The notes: a model not told the origin generated them from the sequence alone. Counted from the stretch's first letter, positions 27,220-36,541 are shown. The stretch is DNA of 64,000 nucleotides from Muribaculaceae bacterium (GCA_023667285.1 JAMPAK010000001.1:1694744-1758743); one strand, 5' to 3'. Translations and numbers: made by a program.

Positions 27220-28446
27220 ATGAAAAAATTCTGTGTCATGACCCTCGGGCTGCTTGCCTCAGTGTCAATCTCGGCTCAGGAAGCTGTCGTCAAGGACGGC
27301 GAGAAGGCCATCAAGGGAGCCGACAACTATCCCGCTTTTGTCGAGGCAGTAAAAGTGATAACTCCCGCCTTCACAGACCCTGTGACATCGAAGGATGCCA
27401 AGACCTTCTGGATCCCTGGCAAGCAGGCATACAAGCTCTATGATGACATGATGCTTCAGCTTCAGCTCGGCAAGGACGTAAAACCCCTTGAGATGAGCAG
27501 CGCGCTCCTCGACGGCTACCGCTATGGCTACAAGGCTCTTGATGTCGACACCGTTGTCGATCCCAAGGGGAAGGTGAAGACAAAGCTCTCCAAGGAGATC
27601 GTTGGCCAGATCGCAGGTCACCTCAACGACTATATCAACGCAGGTTCAAGTTTCTGGGATGCTCAGAAGTTCCCCGAGGCTTATGAGGCCTTCACAGCCT
27701 ATCTCGAGACTCCCGGCAACCCCCGTCTCGGCTCACTTGCGCCAAAGGCTCCAGCAGACTCTATGCTCGCTCAGATCGAGTACTATCGCGGCCTTGCAGC
27801 ATGGCAGGGCGAGATGCTCCCTGAGGCTGCTGCTGCATTCGAGAAGATGATGGAGCTCGGCTACCCCGACATGCAGGCTTATGACTATGCCTTCTCGGTG
27901 GCTTACCAGCTCGGCGATGAGGCTAAGAAACTCAAATATTCACAGATTGCCTACGACAAGTTCGGTTCTGCCAAGCCTGACTTCTTCCAGCGCATCATCC
28001 AGTATTACATCACAGCCAAGGACTATCCCACAGCCATCAGCAAACTCCAGGAGGCTATTGATAAGGAGCCTAACAACCCCGACTACTACTACCTCCTCGG
28101 TGTTCTCTATGACGACCAGGGTGACAAGGACAAGTCAATGGAACTCTTCAAGAAGGCTCTCGATCTCAATCCCGCAGGCGCAATGTATAACTTCAGCTAT
28201 GGCACAGCACTCCTTCAGAAGGCTGAGAGACTCGATGAGGGAACCAAAGACATGACTCAGGCTGACTACAACAAGTTCCGCGTAGAGACAATGGCTCCTA
28301 TGCTCAAGGAGGCTGCAGGTTATCTCGAGAAAGCCTACGAGCTTGACCCCGACAACATGCACAACGCCCTCACCAACCTCAAGATTATCTATTATAATCT
28401 AAACGACGGCGACAACCTGAAGCGTATCGAGACACTGCTCATCTAA
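27220..28446 (+). CDS. Exported tetratricopeptide-repeat protein
   Basis: 408 residues with the signal peptide MKKFCVMTLGLLASVSISAQ. Several TPRs are visible: one around 165-235 (AFEKMMELGYPDMQAYDYAF), one around 265-330 (AISKLQEAIDKEPNNPDYYY and SMELFKKALDLNPAGAMYNF) and a last one before the C-terminus (YLEKAYELDPDNMHNALTNL). It resembles periplasmic TPR proteins found next to gyrA in many Bacteroidales. No enzymatic motif is seen. It starts 30 nt after gyrA, so may be co-transcribed, and is followed by a terminator hairpin. Confidence 0.85.
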   Translation: MKKFCVMTLGLLASVSISAQEAVVKDGEKAIKGADNYPAFVEAVKVITPAFTDPVTSKDAKTFWIPGKQAYKLYDDMMLQLQLGKDVKPLEMSSALLDGYRYGYKALDVDTVVDPKGKVKTKLSKEIVGQIAGHLNDYINAGSSFWDAQKFPEAYEAFTAYLETPGNPRLGSLAPKAPADSMLAQIEYYRGLAAWQGEMLPEAAAAFEKMMELGYPDMQAYDYAFSVAYQLGDEAKKLKYSQIAYDKFGSAKPDFFQRIIQYYITAKDYPTAISKLQEAIDKEPNNPDYYYLLGVLYDDQGDKDKSMELFKKALDLNPAGAMYNFSYGTALLQKAERLDEGTKDMTQADYNKFRVETMAPMLKEAAGYLEKAYELDPDNMHNALTNLKIIYYNLNDGDNLKRIETLLI

Positions 28447-28475
28447 TCTCCGAACCACTTTTCTACAACTATATG

Positions 28476-28517
28476 ATAAGACCTGTAAGTCTATGGGACT
28501 TATAGGTCTTATTTTTC
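28476..28517 (+). terminator. Terminator after the TPR gene
   Basis: A 16-bp stem (28476-28491 with 28497-28512, one G-U pair) with a 5-nt loop is followed by TTTTC. It overlaps the longest possible frame of the next gene, arguing for that gene's later start. Confidence 0.8.
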
Positions 28518-28528
28518 AAATGATCGAT

Positions 28529-29083
28529 ATGGACCAACAATCACACACCCTTAGTCAGTTTGACATGGCTATCGCCATATGCCGTGATATCTTCTGCAAG
28601 AAGCTTGAGGATTACGGCCCGTCGTGGCGCATATTGAGACCACGTTCGGTCACAGACCAGCTTTACATAAAGGCCAAGCGTATTCGTACGCTCGAGGAAG
28701 GAACTGCTATGGTCAACGAGGGCATCCTTGGTGAGTTCATGGCTATTGTCAACTATGGCATCATCGGGCTAATCCAACTGTCCAAAGGTTATGCCGACGG
28801 CGCCGACATTACCTCTGAGCAGGCCATCGAATTCTACGACTCCTTTGCCGCAGAGACGAGGAGGCTAATGGCTGCAAAAACTCACGACTATGGCGACGCT
28901 TGGAGGGAAATGAGAGTAAACTCCTATACAGACTTTATACTCACTAAACTCCAGCGTGTCAAGGAGATTGAGGACAATGCCGGACACACTAAAGTGAGCG
29001 AGGGGATTGACTCAAACTATCAGGACATCATAAACTATGCCATCTTCGCAATCATCAAACTCACAGAGCCGCAGCAAGATTGA
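28529..29083 (+). CDS. DUF1599 (nucleotide modification associated domain 1) protein
   Basis: 184 residues from ATG 28529 (MDQQSHTLSQFDMAIAICRD); earlier in-frame ATGs lie in or next to the terminator hairpin. Two copies of the DUF1599 motif are visible: KLEDYGPSWRILRPRSVTDQ with KAKRIRTLEEG, and KTHDYGDAWREMRVNSYTD with KLQRVKEIEDN. Pfam names this family nucleotide modification associated domain 1, but in Bacteroidales it sits in a housekeeping block and no reaction is proven. The 3' end overlaps the DoxX-like gene by 47 nt. No promoter box lies between the terminator and the start, so how it is transcribed is unclear. Confidence 0.8.
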   Translation: MDQQSHTLSQFDMAIAICRDIFCKKLEDYGPSWRILRPRSVTDQLYIKAKRIRTLEEGTAMVNEGILGEFMAIVNYGIIGLIQLSKGYADGADITSEQAIEFYDSFAAETRRLMAAKTHDYGDAWREMRVNSYTDFILTKLQRVKEIEDNAGHTKVSEGIDSNYQDIINYAIFAIIKLTEPQQD

Positions 29084-30356
29084 TGCCTTCCTTGGAAGCG
29101 CGTGGCTCATCTGGACGATGAGAGTGCTGATAGGTGGTGTCTTTATCTTCTCAGGCTTTGTCAAGGCTGTCGACCCTTGGGGAAGTGTCCTGAAGATAGG
29201 GGAATATTTCGACGTGTGGGGGCTTGAGGTTCCCGACGCCCTTGTGACCTGCGCCGCCTTTCTCCTTGGAGGATTTGAGTTTGTGTGGGGTGCTCTCCTC
29301 GCCATGGGGTGTTACCGACGGTGCTCTGTGTGGATGCTCACCCTTATGATGGCCTTCATGCTCCCTCTCACTCTCTATATCGCGCTCTATTCCCCCGTCG
29401 ACGACTGCGGCTGTTTCGGCGATTTCCTCGTCATCTCGAACAAGGCCACATTCATCAAGAATATATTCATCACCTTTGGCCTGATATATCTCATCTTGTT
29501 CAATCTCAGGGCTTCCGGCTTGTTCATCACCTATATTCAATGGATTATAGGTGGACTTGTCACTTTCTATATCTTTGCCGTCGAGCTCTATGGCTATAAC
29601 ATCCAGCCCATGCAGGACTACCGTCGCTTTGCCCCGGGCACGATTCTCGTTGACAGTAGCGAGGATGGAGACGATGAGGATGAGGAGGTGGCCATGGAGT
29701 TTGTCTATGAGAAGGATGGCCGGCGTGAGACATTCGGGATGGATAATCTTCCGGACTCGACATGGTCTTTCGTTGAGCGGAGGATAGCCGGCGGAGACGT
29801 TGAGGTGAAGGATGGATTCACAATCATCGAGGATGGAGAGGATATTGCCCCGGAGATTATCGACAACGATGTAGAGATGTTTATAGTCACAATCCCTGAT
29901 GTGGGGCGTGTGGACCTTGCATGTACCTATCTTCTCAACGAGCTCAACGATTTCATCCTGGCCCGTGGCGGCTCTACGGTGGCCCTTGTAGGCAACGATG
30001 AGAACGGGATAAATTGGTGGCGCGACATCTCGATGGCTACATACCCCATCATCAGGACAGAGCCAAAAGAACTTCGCGAACTCGCCCGTGGAAACGCTGC
30101 GCTTGTCTATCTCGACCACGGTGTGGTGAAATGGAAGAGAACCGTAGCCTCGATAACAAACACTTTGGTGACAGAAACCGCTCCAAATGATTTGATAGAC
30201 CGTATTGACCCTCAGCCTAAATACATGCTGAAGATGCTTACTGCCGCCTTTGGGACGATTCTGCTGATAATACTAATTCTTGATCGCAGCGGCAAGTTGA
30301 TTAAATGGCATCTCACACGACGCAAACACACTGTAAGGAACCATGATGAACTGTAG
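29037..30356 (+). CDS. BT_3928-family DoxX-like membrane protein
   Basis: 439 residues. The N-terminal half has four or five membrane helices with the DoxX-like MRVLIGGVFIFSGFVKAVDP and a CGCFGDF motif as in MauE/DoxX redox proteins. The C-terminal half (about 195-400) is soluble and contains an acidic loop EDGDDEDEEVA and a thioredoxin-like stretch, before a last helix near 400-420. I recall the DUF1599-DoxX gene order from other Bacteroidales. A role in membrane thiol redox or electron transfer is inference. The start overlaps DUF1599 by 47 nt; a later ATG at 29118 would remove part of the first helix. The 3' end overlaps a convergent gene by 84 nt. Confidence 0.82.
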   Translation: MPSSQSSNSQSRSKIDAFLGSAWLIWTMRVLIGGVFIFSGFVKAVDPWGSVLKIGEYFDVWGLEVPDALVTCAAFLLGGFEFVWGALLAMGCYRRCSVWMLTLMMAFMLPLTLYIALYSPVDDCGCFGDFLVISNKATFIKNIFITFGLIYLILFNLRASGLFITYIQWIIGGLVTFYIFAVELYGYNIQPMQDYRRFAPGTILVDSSEDGDDEDEEVAMEFVYEKDGRRETFGMDNLPDSTWSFVERRIAGGDVEVKDGFTIIEDGEDIAPEIIDNDVEMFIVTIPDVGRVDLACTYLLNELNDFILARGGSTVALVGNDENGINWWRDISMATYPIIRTEPKELRELARGNAALVYLDHGVVKWKRTVASITNTLVTETAPNDLIDRIDPQPKYMLKMLTAAFGTILLIILILDRSGKLIKWHLTRRKHTVRNHDEL

Positions 30357-30809
30357 TCGAGGCGTGTCAAGGATATAGACAATATTTGAGGAGGTGAATT
30401 TCACCTCCTTGATTTTTTCTCGTTCGATTCGTTCCCGTTCAGGTAGAGGTGCCGGTTTTGGTCCATCGTTCTTGTCTTCCTCCGGTTGCTTCTCAGGCTC
30501 ATAGACAAGAGTGATTGCAACACCCGGCTCTATTTCTACAGACTTTGGCCTGATGGAGCGACGGGCTTCAGGAGTGAGCAGATAGTATGTATAGAGAAAC
30601 GACATCCCCATCGGGATAATAATAAAGACCAGCATCAGGGCTACCAGGATGAAACGCCAGTCATCCAGAGAGATGCCCAGTGCACCCAGTATCACCACAG
30701 GGACAAACGGAAGCCACCAGTAGCGTCTCAGCCACAGAGACAGCACCATTGAGAAATACTGACCCGAAGTGGTCGTGAAAACGTCTGAAATGATTCTCTC
30801 CTCAGTCAT
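30273..30809 (-). CDS. Small membrane protein, function unknown
   Basis: 178 residues. Two adjacent membrane helices lie at about 30-72 (LPFVPVVILGALGISL and FILVALMLVFIIIPMGMSFL), followed by a charged soluble part that is Lys/Glu/Pro-rich near 105-130 and a C-terminal stretch NIVYILDTPRLQFIMVPYSV. This pattern recalls YcxB-like membrane proteins but no family is assigned. It overlaps the aguB stop by 8 nt and is the last gene of the agmatine operon. The last 84 nt also encode, on the other strand, the end of the DoxX-like gene; both reading frames look genuine. Confidence 0.7.
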   Translation of the reverse strand: MTEERIISDVFTTTSGQYFSMVLSLWLRRYWWLPFVPVVILGALGISLDDWRFILVALMLVFIIIPMGMSFLYTYYLLTPEARRSIRPKSVEIEPGVAITLVYEPEKQPEEDKNDGPKPAPLPERERIEREKIKEVKFTSSNIVYILDTPRLQFIMVPYSVFASCEMPFNQLAAAIKN

Positions 30810-31680
30810 CGATATATCTGCGGAGAATATCAGTGTAATTCTCTATACGGCGGTCGCGCAGGAATGGCCACCAACGGCGGACACTCTCACACCGCTTCAT
30901 ATCTATGTCTATCACAGCCTGAGCCTCAGAGTTGTCAGGTGCCTGATACAGGAATTCCCCTTGAGGACCTGCTACGAAACTGCTGCCCCAGAACTCTATT
31001 CCATCGGTCGCGCCTGATTCGTCAGGCTCAAGCCCCACACGATTGACTGTTATGACAGGAAGACCGTTGGCCACGGCATGGCCTCGCTGCACGGTTATCC
31101 ACGCTTCTCTCTGCCGGGCCTTCTCAGCCGGTGTATCTGTTGATTCCCAGCCTATGGCCGTCGGATAGATTAGCACCTCAGCTCCCTTCATGGCCATCAG
31201 TCTGGCTGCCTCAGGATACCACTGGTCCCAGCACACTAGTACACCCAACCGTCCAATAGATGTGTCGATGGGTTGAAATCCCAGGTCGCCGGGGGTAAAA
31301 TAGAATTTCTCGTAGTATGCAGGGTCATCAGGGATATGCATCTTGCGATATTTCCCGGCAATACTGCCGTCTTTCTCAAACACCACAGCCGTGTTGTGAT
31401 AAAGTCCCGCTGCCCGGCGCTCAAAGAGAGAGGTGACAAGTACCACCTCTGTCTCTCGGGCCACTGAGGCATAAATGTCTGTAGCCTCAGAGGGAATCCC
31501 TACGGCAAGGTCGAAGTTGTCAACGTTCTCTGTCTGGCAGAAATATAGTGAATCGTGGAGTTCCTGAAGCACTATGAGCTCAGCCCCCTGCTCTGCCAGT
31601 GTCTTTATTTTCTCAGCCAGCCTCCGGCGGTTGTCCGCACAGTCTGACGTGTTGTTCTGTTGGATTATACCTGCTTTCAT
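30802..31680 (-). CDS. aguB: N-carbamoylputrescine amidase
   Basis: 292 residues from ATG 31680 (MKAGIIQQNNT). It is a nitrilase-superfamily enzyme with the catalytic triad E40 (VLQELHDS), K113 (YRKMHIPDD) and C150 (VLVCWDQWYPEA); the CWDQWYPEAAR context is typical of N-carbamoylputrescine amidases. It releases putrescine, ammonia and CO2 from N-carbamoylputrescine. The start overlaps the aguA stop by 4 nt, so both steps of the agmatine route are translated together. Confidence 0.92.
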   Translation of the reverse strand: MKAGIIQQNNTSDCADNRRRLAEKIKTLAEQGAELIVLQELHDSLYFCQTENVDNFDLAVGIPSEATDIYASVARETEVVLVTSLFERRAAGLYHNTAVVFEKDGSIAGKYRKMHIPDDPAYYEKFYFTPGDLGFQPIDTSIGRLGVLVCWDQWYPEAARLMAMKGAEVLIYPTAIGWESTDTPAEKARQREAWITVQRGHAVANGLPVITVNRVGLEPDESGATDGIEFWGSSFVAGPQGEFLYQAPDNSEAQAVIDIDMKRCESVRRWWPFLRDRRIENYTDILRRYIDD

Positions 31681-32696
31681 CGTGGAAATTGCATTGTTGC
31701 ACAATGGAGAGATCCATGCTGCTCTATGAGCGCCCTGCAGTCGAGTGGAACAATCTTATACTCATGAAACACACTCTGAATCATCATAGCAGCCAGTGTG
31801 TCCTTCTGTAGCTGCCCGTATGTCGAGACAAAAACTGTCCTATTGGAAATCAAAAAGTTGGCGTATGTAGCCGGGAGTTGCATCCCATCCTTGTCATAGA
31901 TAGGGGCGGGAAGAGGAAGTTCCACCAGATGATATGGGCGGTTATCTGCGGTTGTCATTCCTCGCAACTGTTCTCTCATAGCTTCCAGGCTCTCGTTGTT
32001 AGGGTCACCCGGTTCACCGGGCCCACAATAAATGATTGTGTCCTCAGGCGCCAGACGGGCCAGTGTGTCGATGTGGCTGTCAGTGTCATCGCCGGCCAGC
32101 GAGCCGTGGTCAAGCCACAATATCCTCTCAGCGCCCAGCATTTCTTGGAGCCTCTGCTCTATTTCCTCTTTTGTGAGGTCGCCGTTGCGGTTAGGGGAGA
32201 GGAGACATTCTGAGGTCGTGAGGATTGTCCCACGGCCATCGCTCTCAATCGAGCCACCCTCCAGGACGAACCCGAGCCTGTTCTCGCGTATGCCGGGAAG
32301 GAGTGAAGCTCTCTCGAGATTCATGTTGACAAGATTATCCTTGTCAGCGGCAAACTTCAGCCCCCAGCCATTGAATTTGAAGTCGATAGCTCTCTTACCT
32401 TCATCTGTGGCCACCGTGATGGGACCGTAGTCACGTGTCCAAGTGTCGTTTGTGGGAATATCTATAAACCTCACGCGCATAGGGTCGACCCCACAGGCAT
32501 ACAAACTGTCGCTGCATAGTTTATAAGGCCCGGCTACATAAACAGGCGTCACGGCCGATATAGCCCTGATGATGCGGCCATAGCACTCATGGACATTGTC
32601 AAGCATCGGAGCCCAGTCCGTCTCCTTGTGTGGCCACGCCATCAACACAGCGCTCTGAGGCTCCCATTCAGCCGGTAGGCGCCGATGGTCATTCAT
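31677..32696 (-). CDS. aguA: Agmatine deiminase
   Basis: 339 residues from ATG 32696 (MNDHRRLPAEWEPQ), matching the typical N-terminus; the frame is open further upstream but that part overlaps the preceding gene. Peptidyl-arginine-deiminase-family motifs are WTRDYGPI, VLEGGSIESDG, LDHGSLAGDDTDSHIDTLAR and the catalytic cysteine C332 in GSLHCATMQ. It converts agmatine to N-carbamoylputrescine and ammonia. It overlaps the small acidic gene upstream by 8 nt and aguB by 4 nt. Confidence 0.93.
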   Translation of the reverse strand: MNDHRRLPAEWEPQSAVLMAWPHKETDWAPMLDNVHECYGRIIRAISAVTPVYVAGPYKLCSDSLYACGVDPMRVRFIDIPTNDTWTRDYGPITVATDEGKRAIDFKFNGWGLKFAADKDNLVNMNLERASLLPGIRENRLGFVLEGGSIESDGRGTILTTSECLLSPNRNGDLTKEEIEQRLQEMLGAERILWLDHGSLAGDDTDSHIDTLARLAPEDTIIYCGPGEPGDPNNESLEAMREQLRGMTTADNRPYHLVELPLPAPIYDKDGMQLPATYANFLISNRTVFVSTYGQLQKDTLAAMMIQSVFHEYKIVPLDCRALIEQHGSLHCATMQFPR

Positions 32697-32925
32697 CCTC
32701 ATATTCATCCTTGAGATTGTCCCAGATATTGTCCTGTGACTCAAAATATTCCTCGCAGTAATCCATGAAGCCATTCTTCTCAGAACTCCCCACCTCATGA
32801 CACCATTCACGGTACTGAGCCTTAAGCTCCGGATCCTCATGGATCTGCTTCTTGAACTCTGCTTCGGCAATGTCTATGCTGCCATATTCCTCGAGCAGCG
32901 AGTTGAAATAGTCGGTGATTTCCAT
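32689..32925 (-). CDS. Small acidic protein heading the agmatine operon
   Basis: 78 residues from ATG 32925 (MEITDYFNSLLEEYGSIDIA); an upstream ATG at 32997 lies before the promoter box and is unlikely. It is strongly acidic, ending DNLKDEYEDE, with one pair of cysteines (CHEVG, CEEYF). There are no membrane segments. No family is recognised. Its place as first gene of the agmatine operon and the 8-nt overlap with aguA suggest it is expressed with the enzymes; a regulatory or chaperone role would be speculation. Confidence 0.65.
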   Translation of the reverse strand: MEITDYFNSLLEEYGSIDIAEAEFKKQIHEDPELKAQYREWCHEVGSSEKNGFMDYCEEYFESQDNIWDNLKDEYEDE

Positions 32926-32966
32926 TGTCAATAGAACTGCATAAAGGCCTGTCTGCACAGGCGCGT

Positions 32967-32974
32967 CAAATTTA
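32967..32974 (-). promoter_or_regulatory. Candidate -7 box for the agmatine operon
   Basis: Minus-strand TAAATTTG, about 42 nt before ATG 32925. Confidence 0.55.
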
Positions 32975-33089
32975 ATCATTTGTCTTGACCCTGACAAGTT
33001 TTTCTATGTCAAATCATCAATGAATTTCAACATTTTCACATTGCAGTGTGTTTCAATATAAAGATTTTACACTTTTCAACAAGATTGTC

Positions 33090-33740
33090 ATGAAAAAGAT
33101 TTACGGCATCACTACAATGCTCCTCCTTCTGTTATTAGTGGGCGGATGCAGTCCCTTCAACCTCATAAACTCTACAGTCTATAATGACTCAGACCTGGCC
33201 GGCTACAAGACCTTCAGGATTGTCACCCCTGAAGAGGGCAAACTGCCCCCCGGCATGGAGATGGTGACCTACTACAACATAGCCGCAGCCATCAGGGAAC
33301 AGATGGTCGACCGTGGTTTCACTGAGGATCCCTCATCGCCACTGCTCATCAATATCGGCCTGACTGTCAAGAAGGAAATAGCCACTGAGCCAGCCCTTCC
33401 CCCGGGTGGTTTCCCCTACGGTGGCCCATACTACAAAGGTGTAGGCCCATGGTTCATGTATCCTCGTGGATATTACTGGCCCAACTATAGTTACTCAAAC
33501 TATCTAAACAACTATTATGCCAACGCCCAGGTCATCACGGGTATATATCGTGAAGGTGTACTGACGATGGATATGGTCAACACGGTCAACAAGACTGCTG
33601 TCTTCTCAGCGTCCGTGGGGACTATTCTTGAGAATGGCGACTCTCAGTTCCGCAATCTTGAGGGAATCGCGCAGGCCGTTCAGGTGCTTTTCAGCAAGTT
33701 CCCTGTTCCGCTCTTGCCTCAGTATCGCAATCTTAAGTAG
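33090..33740 (+). CDS. DUF4136-type lipoprotein
   Basis: 216 residues from ATG 33090 (MKKIYGITTMLLLLLLVGGC), a lipoprotein signal with the lipidated cysteine at 20; ATG 33048 would add 14 residues in front of the signal. The body (YNDSDLAGYKTFRIVTPEE, then REQMVDRGFTEDPSSPLLIN) follows the DUF4136 pattern, with an aromatic GGPYYKGVGPWF loop. The family is membrane-anchored and of unknown function. It converges with folA; the two coding ends overlap by 8 nt. Confidence 0.82.
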   Translation: MKKIYGITTMLLLLLLVGGCSPFNLINSTVYNDSDLAGYKTFRIVTPEEGKLPPGMEMVTYYNIAAAIREQMVDRGFTEDPSSPLLINIGLTVKKEIATEPALPPGGFPYGGPYYKGVGPWFMYPRGYYWPNYSYSNYLNNYYANAQVITGIYREGVLTMDMVNTVNKTAVFSASVGTILENGDSQFRNLEGIAQAVQVLFSKFPVPLLPQYRNLK

Positions 33741-34230
33741 ACACAAGCGTCACAAATCTGTAGTCAATGCCTGAGCGAGGGTCAGTGAAGGTCTCAGACT
33801 CTTCCTCGACACTCCAACGGCCATCTTTGATATCCGCATCAAGGAATGTGTCAGCGTCAGGTCTCATCGTGTCGATTGAAGTCAATTCGATGCGGACAGC
33901 CAATGGCAGGGCGGCTCTATAGAGTTCCCCACCTCCGATGATGAAACATTTTTCAGACAAAGTCATAGCGACAGCCTCATCAAGCGATGGGGCTGTTTTT
34001 ACTCCTGCAGGACGATATTTGGGGTTTCGGGTGACTACGATATTCTCTCTGCCCGGGAGAGGACCTCCTGGGAGCGACTCAAATGTCTTTCTACCCATCA
34101 CAACGGTCTCGCCCATAGTCAGTGACTTGAAACGCTTCAAGTCCGCAGAGATGTGGTAGAGAAGGTCGCCCTCCTTGCCGATGGCCAGGTCTCTTGTGGC
34201 GGCTACGATGATTATGACCTCCGGTTTCAT
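33733..34230 (-). CDS. folA: Dihydrofolate reductase
   Basis: 165 residues. Typical DHFR signatures are [20 protein letters not shown] near the N-terminus, [12 protein letters not shown] (NADPH site) and [14 protein letters not shown]. It reduces dihydrofolate to tetrahydrofolate, restoring the cofactor consumed by thymidylate synthase, whose gene overlaps its start by 4 nt. It is the last gene of the porV-ispF-polyferredoxin-thyA-folA cluster. Confidence 0.95.
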   Translation of the reverse strand: MKPEVIIIVAATRDLAIGKEGDLLYHISADLKRFKSLTMGETVVMGRKTFESLPGGPLPGRENIVVTRNPKYRPAGVKTAPSLDEAVAMTLSEKCFIIGGGELYRAALPLAVRIELTSIDTMRPDADTFLDADIKDGRWSVEEESETFTDPRSGIDYRFVTLVST

Positions 34231-35021
34231 ACGGCGACAGTTCCTTTTATATGAGGCAGCGGCTCATATCCCTCCAAGGTGAAGTCCTCATATTTGAAGT
34301 CGAGGATATCCTTGACCCCAGGATTGATTTTCATGGTGGGGAGTTTGCGTGGCTCACGCTCAAGTTGTGTCCTCACCTGCTCGAAGTGATTGTGATATAC
34401 ATGGGCATCCCCCAGTGTGTGCACAAACTCTCCTGGCTCAAGTCCGGTCACCTGTGCCACCATCATGAGGAGGAGGGCATAGGACGCTATGTTGAACGGG
34501 ACACCCAGAAACGAGTCAGCGCTCCGTTGATAGAGTTGGAGCGAGAGCCTTCCATCGGCCACATAGAATTGGAAAAGTATGTGGCACGGCGGAAGGGCCA
34601 TGCCCGGGAGGTCGGCCACGTTCCATGCACTCACAATGAGCCTGCGCGACTCAGGATTGCGCTTGATTTCCTCAATAACCTCCTTGATCTGGTCGATATG
34701 ACCGCCATTATAGTCAGGCCACGAGCGCCACTGATAGCCATAGATATGTCCTAGGTCACCGTCCGGACGAGCCCATTCGTTCCAGATTCTCACGCCATTC
34801 TCTTGAAGATACGTGACGTTAGTGTCACCCTTCAGAAACCACAGCAACTCATGGATGATAGACTTCAGATGGAGTTTCTTGGTGGTGAGAAGTGGAAACC
34901 CGTCACGCAGGTCAAAACGCATCTGATGACCGAAGACACTGCGTGTCCCGGTGCCTGTACGGTCACCACGGTCTACGCCCTCATTCATTATGCGCGAGAG
35001 CAGATTGAGATATTGTTTCAT
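34227..35021 (-). CDS. thyA: Thymidylate synthase
   Basis: 264 residues, the same length as the E. coli enzyme. The catalytic cysteine is C146 in [10 protein letters not shown], with [10 protein letters not shown] before it and [18 protein letters not shown] after it. It methylates dUMP to dTMP using methylene-tetrahydrofolate. It overlaps the polyferredoxin gene upstream and folA downstream by 4 nt each, so the two folate-linked genes are coupled. Confidence 0.97.
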   Translation of the reverse strand: MKQYLNLLSRIMNEGVDRGDRTGTGTRSVFGHQMRFDLRDGFPLLTTKKLHLKSIIHELLWFLKGDTNVTYLQENGVRIWNEWARPDGDLGHIYGYQWRSWPDYNGGHIDQIKEVIEEIKRNPESRRLIVSAWNVADLPGMALPPCHILFQFYVADGRLSLQLYQRSADSFLGVPFNIASYALLLMMVAQVTGLEPGEFVHTLGDAHVYHNHFEQVRTQLEREPRKLPTMKINPGVKDILDFKYEDFTLEGYEPLPHIKGTVAV

Positions 35022-36541
35022 TGAAATCCGTTGACTATTATGGCTTTATATGGCACGGCCGGACAAACATACTGACATGAGCCACACCCTATACATTTTG
35101 AGGCATTGACCACCGGGAAAAGACGCCCGCCCCGGTTTTCAAACTCGACGAGTGTGATGGCTTCCGCCCGGCATGACTCAGCACACTTTCCACATGAAAT
35201 ACACCTGTCAATCGAGACCATCGCCAGTCCCACGGCATTCCTCTTCTTCTCCTCCTTGGTCAGAGGGGTAAGGGCCCCTGTGGGACAGAGGTTGGTGCAT
35301 CTGGTGCATGTGTAGGCACAATATGAGCGGTTGTAGTCCTTAACCGGATGGAATACCCTCAGAAGCCCATACTCCCCAATCGCCGGACGAAGCACCTTGG
35401 TCATGCAGTGTGAGATGCAGAGGCCACACCCGGTACAGCGGTCCAAGAAGTCTTTGCGCTCATAAACTCCCGGAGGGGTGACGGCCACAGAAGGTGCAAG
35501 TGATTCCTGTCCGTTCAGCAGCCCCCCTTCAAGATGGCGACGTTTCTTTGCCGCAGCCGCCATGAGGGGAGAGACGGCAAGGATGGCTCCCGTGGTGAGA
35601 AACGCACGGCGGTCAAGGAGCATCTTCTCGCTCGACGAGTGGGCCATGGACTCACCCTCCGATGAGAATCCTGCAGCGCTCCCTGCAAGCGGTGAGCTCA
35701 CCTTGCGCATCAGAGGGATGGAAAGTTGATGGCGGTTGGTGGTATAGTGGATCGCATCGTTGGGACACACAGGAAGGCAGTCAAAGCAAACCACGCAGCG
35801 CGATGAGTCAATGACATGTGTATTCATGTTGATGCAGGATGCCTTGCAGACATGCTCGCATTTACGGCACTCAATGCACTTGTCAGTATTTATGTCTATG
35901 CGGAAAATAGAATAGCGTGATATAAACCCCAGCGATGTCCCGACAGGACAGATGGTGTTGCAGTAAGTACGTCCATGTCTCGCTGCTATCCACCCTATTA
36001 TCCCCATCATTATCAACGCTGTGACTATTCCAGTGCCAGACGCGGCCGCCATCCTGATCGGTGTGGAGTTGAACATGTTGAGCGTCAATCCCCACAACGG
36101 TTTGGCCACAAGTACACAGAATCTAGAATATATGGAATATGGGTCAAGGAGCGTGGCAACGAGCGACACACCCAGAAATACTGACACCACAAAGACGGCA
36201 AGCGTGATATTGCGCCATCCGGTGTGAGGGGCCGAATAGTGATATTCTCGCTTATGATTATGATGGGCTAGTCTGGGAAGACGGGCCATGACATCCTGAA
36301 ATGTTCCGAGTGGACAGACCGTAGAGCAGTATATGCGTCCGAAAATTATTGTTGCTATGAGCCAAATCACTATTGTGGACAATGCGAACGCTAGGGCTGC
36401 GGGCAGAAACTGAATTCTCACAAGCACTCCGGCCATCTTTGGAAGCGTCATGCTGTATGATGTCAACACCCCGGTGAGCAATACAGTCACCAGGATGGCC
36501 ACAGTTATTCGCGATATCCTAAGAAATTTAGAACTCTTCAT
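35018..36541 (-). CDS. Membrane polyferredoxin, NapH-like with fused NapG-like C-terminus
   Basis: 507 residues. The N-terminal half has helices near 12-30, 45-68, 112-131 and 168-187, with two YCxTxCPxGT motifs (71-80, 193-202) and two 4Fe-4S clusters (C222-C232, C249-C259), as in NapH/NosR-type quinol-oxidising subunits. At 310-331 an internal [20 protein letters not shown] resembles a Tat signal; beyond it are four more ferredoxin motifs (C369-C379, C408-C419, C447-C457, C483-C493). The C-terminal part resembles NapG. It probably passes quinol electrons to an exported partner that is not encoded nearby. It overlaps ispF and thyA by 4 nt. Confidence 0.82.
   Translation of the reverse strand: MKSSKFLRISRITVAILVTVLLTGVLTSYSMTLPKMAGVLVRIQFLPAALAFALSTIVIWLIATIIFGRIYCSTVCPLGTFQDVMARLPRLAHHNHKREYHYSAPHTGWRNITLAVFVVSVFLGVSLVATLLDPYSIYSRFCVLVAKPLWGLTLNMFNSTPIRMAAASGTGIVTALIMMGIIGWIAARHGRTYCNTICPVGTSLGFISRYSIFRIDINTDKCIECRKCEHVCKASCINMNTHVIDSSRCVVCFDCLPVCPNDAIHYTTNRHQLSIPLMRKVSSPLAGSAAGFSSEGESMAHSSSEKMLLDRRAFLTTGAILAVSPLMAAAAKKRRHLEGGLLNGQESLAPSVAVTPPGVYERKDFLDRCTGCGLCISHCMTKVLRPAIGEYGLLRVFHPVKDYNRSYCAYTCTRCTNLCPTGALTPLTKEEKKRNAVGLAMVSIDRCISCGKCAESCRAEAITLVEFENRGGRLFPVVNASKCIGCGSCQYVCPAVPYKAIIVNGFQ

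Noticed and set aside
28493-28528. Longer N-terminus for the DUF1599 protein
   Set aside because: The extra ATG at 28493 lies inside the terminator hairpin, and the family-like N-terminus begins at 28529.
29151-30119. A 322-codon open frame antisense to the DoxX-like gene
   Set aside because: The plus strand encodes recognisable membrane helices with signal-like hydrophobicity; the antisense product is low in pattern and rich in His and Glu without a domain.
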